Origin: Clostridiales bacterium
GTDB lineage: Bacteria > Bacillota > Clostridia > Christensenellales > CAG-314
Direction of reading: 5' to 3'
Assembly (NCBI GenBank): GCA_003537755.1
Contig: DPQS01000004.1
Coordinates: 69,739-82,565, forward strand
DNA length: 12,827 nt
Part shown: positions 6,188 to 11,460 of the stretch, piece after piece
Layout of the letters: the number at the start of each line of letters is the position of its first letter
Position numbering within the stretch: the first letter of the stretch is position 1
Notes under the pieces: model-generated
The model's database searches: none
Told to the model about the DNA's origin: nothing
The model's input: the letters and a program-made list of their open reading frames with translations, nothing else
Made by a program: the position numbers and the translations under genes

Positions 6188-7392
6188 AAAACTTTTTTGA
6201 CGACAATCTGTTGCTTGACGGCGACACCGCCGTGCGCATATACGGCGAGATTAAAAACTTGCCGATAATAGACTACCATTGTCACCTTGACGAAAAGGCG
6301 ATTGCCGAGGACGCAAAGTTTGCGGATATCGGACAGTTGTGGCTGGGCGGAGACCATTACAAGTGGCGTGCAATGCGCCTGTGCGGCGTGGACGAACGGT
6401 ACATCACGGGCGACGCAAGTTACCACGACAAGTTTGTCGCCTACGCGCGCATTATGCCGCAACTTATCGGCAATCCGCTGTACTACTGGTCGCATATGGA
6501 ACTGGCGCAAATCTTCGACATTCACGAACCGCTGTGCGAACAGTCGGCGGAACGCATCTGGAAGCAAGCCAACGCAAAGATAGCCGACCTGTCAGTGTGC
6601 AAATTGCTTGATATGTTCAATGTAGAGTACGTCGCAACAACCGATGATCCGATGTCGGAACTTACGTTCCACGGAAAGAAAGGCAACACCGAAGTACGCC
6701 CGACGTTCCGTCCCGACGGATGTTTTGCGGCAGGCGTGGACAAAGCCGTGCTGGAACAAAGACTGCAATACTTTGTAAGTAAAGGCTGCAAAATCGCCGA
6801 CCACGGCTTTGATGACTTTGCCGACACGACAAACGTCGAATGGCTTGCCGAAATGTGCTACAAGTACAACATCATGCTGCAGCTGCACTTCGGTACTTTC
6901 CGCAACGTAAACGAAGTTGCCTTCGGGCAAATCGGTCGCGACAGTGGTTTCGACGTAATGCGCTCGCAGATAAGCGTGGACAATCTTGCGCACCTTCTCA
7001 GTCGTCTTAATGCAAAACTCGGCGGCTTGCCGGACATCGTACTGTATCCGCTCAACGACAACTACCTCAAGTCCTGCGCTACATTGACAGGCGCGTTCCG
7101 CAACGTGCGTATGGGTGCGGCGTGGTGGTTCAACGACACCGTGTGCGGTATCAGACGTCAACTGGAAACGGTGGCAGAGTATTCCGTGCTGGGCTCGCAA
7201 CTCGGAATGCTTACCGACAGTCGCAGTTTCAGCAGTTACGTGCGATTCGATTTCTACCGCCGTATACTGTCTTCGTTTATTGCGGCAAAGGTGGACAACG
7301 GCGAGTACGACGAAAATGCGGCTGTAAACCTTGCCAAAGACATCGCGTACAACAACATCAAAAACTTGCTTGCAAGTAAAGGTGCAAAGTAA
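6184..7392 (+). CDS. uxaC: Uronate (glucuronate) isomerase, compact form
   Basis: Interconverts D-glucuronate and D-fructuronate (and D-galacturonate and D-tagaturonate) in the cytoplasm, the entry step of the pathway. It belongs to the amidohydrolase superfamily. H32-C-H34 in IIDYHCHLD is the strand-1 metal motif. QLWLGGDHYKWRAMR (51-65), GVDERYITGDAS (68-79), TTDDP (152-156), TFRPD (174-178), GAAWWFND (311-318) and GMLTDSRSF (341-349, with D345) are all uronate isomerase signatures. At 402 residues it is much shorter than the roughly 470 of E. coli UxaC. The missing parts are after TFRPD, before the ERL-type helix, and between ADHGFDDF (205-212) and LAEMCYKYNIMLQLHFG (221-237). All catalytic blocks remain, so it is probably active; from memory, other short uronate isomerases exist (for example one in Bacillus halodurans). 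It overlaps the upstream dehydrogenase by 4 bp. Confidence 0.9.
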   Translation: MKNFFDDNLLLDGDTAVRIYGEIKNLPIIDYHCHLDEKAIAEDAKFADIGQLWLGGDHYKWRAMRLCGVDERYITGDASYHDKFVAYARIMPQLIGNPLYYWSHMELAQIFDIHEPLCEQSAERIWKQANAKIADLSVCKLLDMFNVEYVATTDDPMSELTFHGKKGNTEVRPTFRPDGCFAAGVDKAVLEQRLQYFVSKGCKIADHGFDDFADTTNVEWLAEMCYKYNIMLQLHFGTFRNVNEVAFGQIGRDSGFDVMRSQISVDNLAHLLSRLNAKLGGLPDIVLYPLNDNYLKSCATLTGAFRNVRMGAAWWFNDTVCGIRRQLETVAEYSVLGSQLGMLTDSRSFSSYVRFDFYRRILSSFIAAKVDNGEYDENAAVNLAKDIAYNNIKNLLASKGAK

Positions 7393-7417
7393 AGTACGAC
7401 TAATAAATATTAAACGT

Positions 7418-7441
7418 GACAGTTTACGGCGTTAAACTGTC
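7418..7441 (+). other. Intercistronic hairpin between uxaC and uxuA
   Basis: A perfect 9-bp stem, GACAGTTTA (7418-7426) with TAAACTGTC (7433-7441), around a 6-nt loop CGGCGT. No T tract follows. The uxuA ribosome site (AAGGCGG, 7444-7450) starts 2 nt after the stem. It may mark an mRNA processing or stability site, or influence translation of uxuA; as DNA it could be an operator. Confidence 0.6.
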
Positions 7442-7455
7442 TGAAGGCGGACAAA

Positions 7456-8493
7456 ATGAAACTGACTTTTCGTTGGTATGGACCGAAAGACTGCATACCT
7501 CTAAGTTACATCAAGCAAATTCCCGGCATGACCGGTGTGGTGACGGCGGTGTACGACGTGCCCGTCGGTGAAGTGTGGGAATGCGACAAAATAGCCGCGC
7601 TCAAGGCAATGTGCGACAAGCACGGACTGGAAATGGAAGTCATCGAATCGGTGCCCGTGCACGAGGATATTAAACTGGGCAAACCCACAAGGGACAGACT
7701 TATTGCCAACTACGCGCAAAATATCCGCAACCTCGGCAAATACGGGGTAAAGTGCATTTGCTACAACTTTATGCCTGTGTTCGACTGGTTCCGTACAAAC
7801 CTGTACTACAAGCATGCCGACGGCGCAACAAGCCTCAGTTACAGCGAGGCAGACTTCAACAAACTTGACAAACGCAATCTGCGCCTGCCCGGCTGGGACG
7901 AAAGTTACACGCCGGAGCAACTTAACGGACTTCTTGCCGACTACGACGGAATGACGCACGAGCAACTGTTTGACAACCTTGTGTATTTCCTTAACGGCAT
8001 AATGCCTGCCTGTGACGAAACGGGCATCAACATGGCGATACACCCCGACGATCCGCCGTGGGACATTTTCGGCTTGCCGCGCATAGTGGGGCGCGAAAGC
8101 GACTATGACAAACTGTTTGCCGCAGTGCCCGACAAGCACAACGGAATTACTTTCTGCACGGGTAGTCTCGGCGCAGGACGATTCAACGATTTGCCGAAGA
8201 TGGCAGGCAAGTACGCAAGCCGTATTTACTTTGCACACCTCAGACAACTTAAATTTGTAAACGACACTGACTTTTACGAAAACGGACATCAGACCGCCGA
8301 CGGCAACGTGGACATTTATTCCATTGTAAAGGCGTTGGTCAAGGGCGGCTTCGACGGCTATCTTCGTCCCGACCACGGTCGCAACATCTGGGGCGAGGAC
8401 GCAAAACCGGGCTACGGCTTGTACGACCGGGCACTTGGAGCGGCGTACCTTTCGGGCGTGTTCGAAGCGGTGACAAAAGACTTGAAAAAATAA
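7456..8493 (+). CDS. uxuA: D-mannonate dehydratase
   Basis: Dehydrates D-mannonate to 2-keto-3-deoxy-D-gluconate in the cytoplasm, using Mn or a similar divalent metal. The 345-residue protein is a TIM barrel close to the Bacillota length (about 350-360). It opens with MKLTFRWYGPKD and QIPGMTGVV (21-29), typical for UxuA. The four metal ligands known from the Streptococcus enzyme have clear counterparts: H196 in IHPDDPP, C234 in FCTGSLGAG, H261 in FAHLRQ and D306 in RPDHGR. CYNFMPVFDWFRT (102-114) and PGYGLYDRALGAAYLSG (318-334) complete the signature. It follows uxaC after a 63-bp gap with a hairpin, and is followed after 18 bp by the SDR reductase that makes its substrate. No defects are visible. 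Confidence 0.96.
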   Translation: MKLTFRWYGPKDCIPLSYIKQIPGMTGVVTAVYDVPVGEVWECDKIAALKAMCDKHGLEMEVIESVPVHEDIKLGKPTRDRLIANYAQNIRNLGKYGVKCICYNFMPVFDWFRTNLYYKHADGATSLSYSEADFNKLDKRNLRLPGWDESYTPEQLNGLLADYDGMTHEQLFDNLVYFLNGIMPACDETGINMAIHPDDPPWDIFGLPRIVGRESDYDKLFAAVPDKHNGITFCTGSLGAGRFNDLPKMAGKYASRIYFAHLRQLKFVNDTDFYENGHQTADGNVDIYSIVKALVKGGFDGYLRPDHGRNIWGEDAKPGYGLYDRALGAAYLSGVFEAVTKDLKK

Positions 8494-8511
8494 TCAGGGG
8501 GACAATAAACC

Positions 8512-9345
8512 ATGTACAACGTACCGTTTAATGTAGTATTAAATGACAAAGTGGCAGTTATTACGGGTGCAGGCGGCATTATCTGCGGCGAATTTGCCAA
8601 GGCTCTCGCTCAGTGCGGCGCAAAGGTTGCCTTGCTGGACATCAACTACGACGCGGCAAAGAAAAATGCCGACGAAATCGGCGCAAACGCGCTTGCCGTC
8701 AAATGCAACTGCCTTGACAAACAAAGCATTACCGACGCCTACGAACAGGTGATTGCCGCGTTCGGCAAGGTGGACTTACTTATCAACGGTGCAGGCGGCA
8801 ACAACCCCAAGGCGACGACGGACAACGAAACCATGACGCCCGACCTTACAGGCGCAAAGGACTTTTTCGCGCTGGACGAAAGCGGACTTAAGTTCGTGTT
8901 TGACCTCAACATCACGTCGGCTTTCCTTGTAACGCAGGTATTTGCGAAGGCAATGGTTCACACGGGCGGCAACATTATCAACATTTCTTCCATGAACGCT
9001 TTCCGTCCGCTGACAAAAATTCCTGCCTACTCTGCTGCAAAAGCAGGCGTAAGCAATTTTACCCAGTGGCTTGCCGTGCATTTTGCACCATGCGGCATTC
9101 GTTGCAACGCAATCGCGCCGGGATTTTTCGTAACCAACCAGAACAGAGGTTTGCTGTTTAATGCCGACGGAACTCCCACTGCACGCACGGGCAAAATTCT
9201 TGCTGCGACTCCGATGAAAAAGTTTGGCGAAATCAGCGACCTTATCGGGTGTCTGTTGTGGCTTGCCGATGACAAAGCAAGCGGCTTCGTGACAGGTACG
9301 GTAATACCCGTGGACGGCGGATTTTCCGCATACAGCGGCGTGTAA
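8512..9345 (+). CDS. SDR-type D-mannonate oxidoreductase (fructuronate reductase)
   Basis: Probably reduces D-fructuronate to D-mannonate with NAD(P)H, linking UxaC and UxuA. The 277-residue short-chain dehydrogenase has the glycine motif TGAGGIICG (18-26), which carries the Cys-Gly ending seen in UxuB-like SDRs rather than the common GxG form. It also has NGAGG (92-96) and the catalytic residues S160, Y173 and K177 (YSAAK). The C-terminus, with TPMKKFGE (233-240) and FVTGTVIPVDGGFSAYSGV (259-277), is characteristic of the SDR family used by Bacillota in place of the unrelated long-chain UxuB of E. coli. The ribosome site AGGGGG (8496-8501) lies directly after the uxuA stop. Operon position between uxuA and a TIM-barrel isomerase supports the role. 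A related ketonate reductase activity cannot be excluded. Confidence 0.85.
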   Translation: MYNVPFNVVLNDKVAVITGAGGIICGEFAKALAQCGAKVALLDINYDAAKKNADEIGANALAVKCNCLDKQSITDAYEQVIAAFGKVDLLINGAGGNNPKATTDNETMTPDLTGAKDFFALDESGLKFVFDLNITSAFLVTQVFAKAMVHTGGNIINISSMNAFRPLTKIPAYSAAKAGVSNFTQWLAVHFAPCGIRCNAIAPGFFVTNQNRGLLFNADGTPTARTGKILAATPMKKFGEISDLIGCLLWLADDKASGFVTGTVIPVDGGFSAYSGV

Positions 9346-9399
9346 CGCTGTTCGTAGCTGCTTAAATTAAGTTTTAATTACTCAAAGAGGTGAAAAATT

Positions 9400-10164
9400 A
9401 TGCAAATAGGCGTTAATTTGTTTTCGATACGTAATCTTATTTCCACGCCCGAACAGTGCGAGCAAACGTTTGGCACCCTTAAAGACATGGGCGTGGCTTA
9501 CGTGCAGTACTCCGGCGGCCCGTATGACGTCGCGCTGTTGCAAAAGTGCGCAAAAATTCTGCCGATAGTGCTTACTCATGTGCCCATGGACAGGATACTC
9601 AACGAGCCGCAACAACTGTGCGAAGAGCACAAGTCTTTCGGTTGTACGAATATCGGGCTGGGCATGATGCCGCTTGACATCATCAAGGACGAACAAAAGT
9701 GCAAGGAAACCATTGCCGCGCTAAACGAATCGGGCAAGGTAATGCAACAAAACGGATGCAAACTGTTTTACCATTTCCATCACTTTGAATTTTACAAATT
9801 CAGCGACGGTACGCGCATTGTGGACTACATTATCGACAATTGTCCCTATGTCAACTTTACCGCCGACACCTACTGGATACAGTACGGCGGCGCAAGCGTG
9901 ACGGAATACCTTGGCAAGATGGACGGACGTATCGAGTGCGTGCACCTCAAGGATTACAAAATTGTCGTAAACGACAAAGGCGAGTTTGCCCCGATATTCG
10001 CGCCGTTGTCCGAAGGAAACCAGAATTACGCCGACATCGTGCCTGTGGCTCGCAGGTGCGGCGCAAAGTATTTCCTTATCGAACAGGACAATGCCGCAAA
10101 GACGGATAACCCGATGGGACAAATCGAAATCAGCGTCAAAGCCGCTCTCGGTTGGCAATTTTAA
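9400..10164 (+). CDS. Sugar phosphate isomerase/epimerase-like TIM-barrel protein (second)
   Basis: A 254-residue cytoplasmic member of the xylose-isomerase-like TIM-barrel superfamily. Likely metal-site residues are E130 in YHFHHFEF (124-131), D156 in FTADTYWIQYGG (153-164), H182 in VHLKD (181-185) and E228 in IEQDN (227-231). It begins MQIGVNLFSIRN, typical of the family. It is only distantly related to the TIM-barrel protein at 2886: the metal motifs differ (HHFEF against HENE, TADTYW against DPANF) and it is 31 residues shorter. As the last gene of the cluster it may isomerise or epimerise a keto sugar acid, or cleave an oxidised glycoside; the substrate cannot be assigned. The start is set by AAAGAGGTGA (9380-9389). 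A strong terminator follows at 10211. Confidence 0.88.
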   Translation: MQIGVNLFSIRNLISTPEQCEQTFGTLKDMGVAYVQYSGGPYDVALLQKCAKILPIVLTHVPMDRILNEPQQLCEEHKSFGCTNIGLGMMPLDIIKDEQKCKETIAALNESGKVMQQNGCKLFYHFHHFEFYKFSDGTRIVDYIIDNCPYVNFTADTYWIQYGGASVTEYLGKMDGRIECVHLKDYKIVVNDKGEFAPIFAPLSEGNQNYADIVPVARRCGAKYFLIEQDNAAKTDNPMGQIEISVKAALGWQF

Positions 10165-10210
10165 TATACGTATTGAAATTTTTACAACGAAAAACAAATA
10201 AATAAAGAAT

Positions 10211-10249
10211 AACGGACAGAAGAAATTGTTTTTTTTCTGTCCGTTTTTT
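10211..10249 (+). terminator. Rho-independent terminator of the uronate cluster
   Basis: An 11-bp perfect stem, AACGGACAGAA (10211-10221) with TTCTGTCCGTT (10235-10245), can extend by A-T and G-T pairs around a small loop. A six-T run ends at 10249. It lies 47 bp after the last gene. Confidence 0.92.
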
Positions 10250-10259
10250 GTGTTACTCA

Positions 10260-10334
10260 AAAGTTTTTGAAAGGATAGGGATGTAAAGTTTTTGAAAGGA
10301 TAGAGGCGCAAAGTTTTTGAAAGGATAGGGGTGT
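10260..10334. repeat. Three tandem 25-bp repeats
   Basis: Units start with AAAGTTTTTGAAAGGATAG at 10260, 10285 and 10310; the period is exactly 25 bp and only the last six bases of the unit vary. The array runs straight into the long hairpin at 10333. Both parts share the AAAGTTT and CTTTTTGA-like words, so array and hairpin probably form one repetitive element. Small frames through it encode short peptides that look spurious. Confidence 0.92.
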
Positions 10335-10376
10335 GGGGAAAGGGAAACTTTTCTCAAAAAGTTTCCCTTTCCCCAC
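10333..10376. repeat. 20-bp perfect inverted repeat with 4-nt loop
   Basis: The arms at 10333-10352 and 10357-10376 are fully complementary, alternate purine and pyrimidine blocks (GTGGGGAAAGGG...) and enclose CTCA. The run of seven A at 10377-10383 lies after the stem on the plus strand, so on the minus strand the T run comes before the hairpin. It therefore lacks the order of an intrinsic terminator for the AraC gene ending at 10393, although a stem this strong may still hinder polymerase or protect mRNA 3' ends. Confidence 0.92.
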
Positions 10377-10392
10377 AAAAAAATCAAAATCA

Positions 10393-11223
10393 CTACTTTT
10401 GTTTCTTCCTTAACTGCGAAGGTGACATTCCCGTGTGCGCCTTTACGCATTTTGAAAGGTACTTGGCGTCGGCAAACGACAGCATGTCGGCAATTTCGTT
10501 TAAGGTGTAGTCTTTGTTTATTATCAGCGTGCAGGCAAAGTTGATTTTGTTGTAGGCGAAGTATTTCAACGGGCTTACGCCGTACTTGTCGGCAAACAGC
10601 CGTTCGATATGCGATTTGCTGATGTTAAGCGCGTTGGAAATATCTTCGAGCGTCACCTTTTGCGAGATGTTCTCGTCAAGGTAGCCTTTGATAAGTTCGG
10701 GAAATTTAAGCGGCGCATCGACGCGGTGATAGTCGTGCGGTTTGATTTGCTGCACAAGTGACAGTGCGCATTGCATTATGTCGTCAAGCGGCAACTCTCC
10801 GTCTACGTCGGCAAGAGTAAACAACTTGTCGAACGTCTGGTGAGTGTCGACGTGTCGCACTATCACGCTGTCCGTCAAGCCGAAACTCGCCACAAGACTG
10901 TCCATAAACGTTCCGTGCAGAACCACAAAACACTTGGTGTAGGGGTGTTTTTTGTCGCTGTAATAAATGTGTTTCTGCAATTTGTTCAAAAAATACGTGT
11001 CGCCTGTATGCACGTCGAAACTTTTTGTTTCCGTTTCGATGTGTCCTTCGCCGCTTACCACGTATTCGAACACGTAGTTGTCCCACAGCCCGCTTTTGGA
11101 GACGTTGTGCAGTATGCGGTAGGACGGGTTGGGGTGGGTTATCCCTGCCAGCATAAGGTCAAAAAAATCGTTGTGCGCAAGCGTTCGGTGAAAGATCGCC
11201 TCGTTCATCGAGTTGTAGTACAT
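10393..11223 (-). CDS. AraC-family transcriptional regulator (cupin plus AraC HTH)
   Basis: A 276-residue regulator. An N-terminal AraC-type sensor domain (about 35-110) includes WDNYVFEYVVSGEGHIET (47-64) and VHTGDTYFL (71-79). The C-terminal double helix-turn-helix (about 185-275) has KVTLEDISNALNISKSHIERLF (189-210) followed by YGVSPLKYF, then TLNEIADMLSFADAKYLSKCVK (240-261) with TGMSPSQLR. It probably senses an oligosaccharide or sugar acid and controls the divergent solute-binding protein gene; a motif shared by both promoters supports this. The frame is open for 35 codons upstream, but the ATG at 11223 is chosen because a purine-rich ribosome site precedes it and the promoter lies at 11277-11305, inside the extra codons. 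It ends next to the tandem repeat and hairpin element. Confidence 0.92.
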   Translation of the reverse strand: MYYNSMNEAIFHRTLAHNDFFDLMLAGITHPNPSYRILHNVSKSGLWDNYVFEYVVSGEGHIETETKSFDVHTGDTYFLNKLQKHIYYSDKKHPYTKCFVVLHGTFMDSLVASFGLTDSVIVRHVDTHQTFDKLFTLADVDGELPLDDIMQCALSLVQQIKPHDYHRVDAPLKFPELIKGYLDENISQKVTLEDISNALNISKSHIERLFADKYGVSPLKYFAYNKINFACTLIINKDYTLNEIADMLSFADAKYLSKCVKAHTGMSPSQLRKKQK

Positions 11224-11224
11224 G

Positions 11225-11235
11225 TCCTCCCCTTT
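11225..11235 (-). promoter_or_regulatory. Ribosome binding site that sets the AraC start at 11223
   Basis: The minus strand reads AAAGGGGAGGA, then C, then ATG. The AAGGGG part is at usable spacing (6 nt); the GGAGG part is very close (2 nt). It favours the start at 11223 over the upstream in-frame ATG at 11328, which lies upstream of the promoter. Confidence 0.7.
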
Positions 11236-11276
11236 GCCGCATTGTCGGTTGCGACGTAAGTATTTGTCTTTTTGAT

Positions 11277-11305
11277 ATTGTAACACACAATCGGCAAGAA
11301 TACAA
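11277..11305 (-). promoter_or_regulatory. Promoter of the second AraC gene
   Basis: On the minus strand, TTGTAT (11305-11300), 17 bp and TACAAT (11282-11277). The predicted start is near 11270, giving a leader of about 47 nt before the ATG at 11223. A copy of the shared ATTGTGTGTT motif abuts the -10 box. Confidence 0.6.
11282..11291 (-). promoter_or_regulatory. Putative AraC operator, copy 1 (at the regulator's own promoter)
   Basis: The minus strand reads ATTGTGTGTT followed by ACA, against ATTGTGTGTT followed by GCA in copy 2: 12 of 13 bases match. It covers the spacer and touches the -10 box of the regulator promoter, a position that would block polymerase (autorepression). Function is inferred. 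Confidence 0.45.
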
Positions 11306-11308
11306 CCC

Positions 11309-11327
11309 TGAAAATGCACAATTTTCA
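11309..11327. promoter_or_regulatory. Inverted repeat TGAAAAT-GCACA-ATTTTCA
   Basis: Perfect 7-bp arms with a 5-bp spacer lie in the divergent intergenic region, just upstream of the -35 box of the AraC promoter. Its symmetric form suggests a site for a dimeric regulator other than AraC, or a cruciform. The protein that binds it is unknown. Confidence 0.35.
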
Positions 11328-11373
11328 CATATTTGCAATCAAAATGAGAAGATTTTACACCTATTTAGATAAT

Positions 11374-11383
11374 ATTGTGTGTT
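11374..11383 (+). promoter_or_regulatory. Putative AraC operator, copy 2 (at the binding-protein promoter)
   Basis: ATTGTGTGTT followed by GCA overlaps the -35 hexamer of the solute-binding protein promoter. Overlap with -35 is the usual position for activation by AraC-type proteins. It is the mirror copy of the site at 11282-11291, with centres 92 bp apart. Function is inferred. Confidence 0.45.
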
Positions 11384-11410
11384 GCATATCGATTTGTCGG
11401 GCTGTATAAT
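11382..11410 (+). promoter_or_regulatory. Promoter of the solute-binding protein gene
   Basis: TTGCAT (11382-11387), 17 bp and TATAAT (11405-11410). The expected start is near 11417, with a leader of about 44 nt and the ribosome site GGAGG at 11451-11455. The weaker -35 box fits an activator-dependent promoter. Confidence 0.75.
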
Positions 11411-11460
11411 TGATATGAAAAAGTTTAGTTGTCACAAACTATATTTTAACGGAGGAAACC

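Noticed and set aside
10333..10383. The 20-bp hairpin as an intrinsic terminator of the second AraC gene
   Set aside because: On the minus strand the T run precedes the stem and the sequence after the stem is C-rich, so the required order is missing.
10253..10450. Small minus-strand frame through the tandem repeats, with a repeated PFKNF/LSFQK peptide
   Set aside because: The peptide is a translation of the 25-bp DNA repeats and runs into the AraC gene in another frame; it is most likely non-coding.
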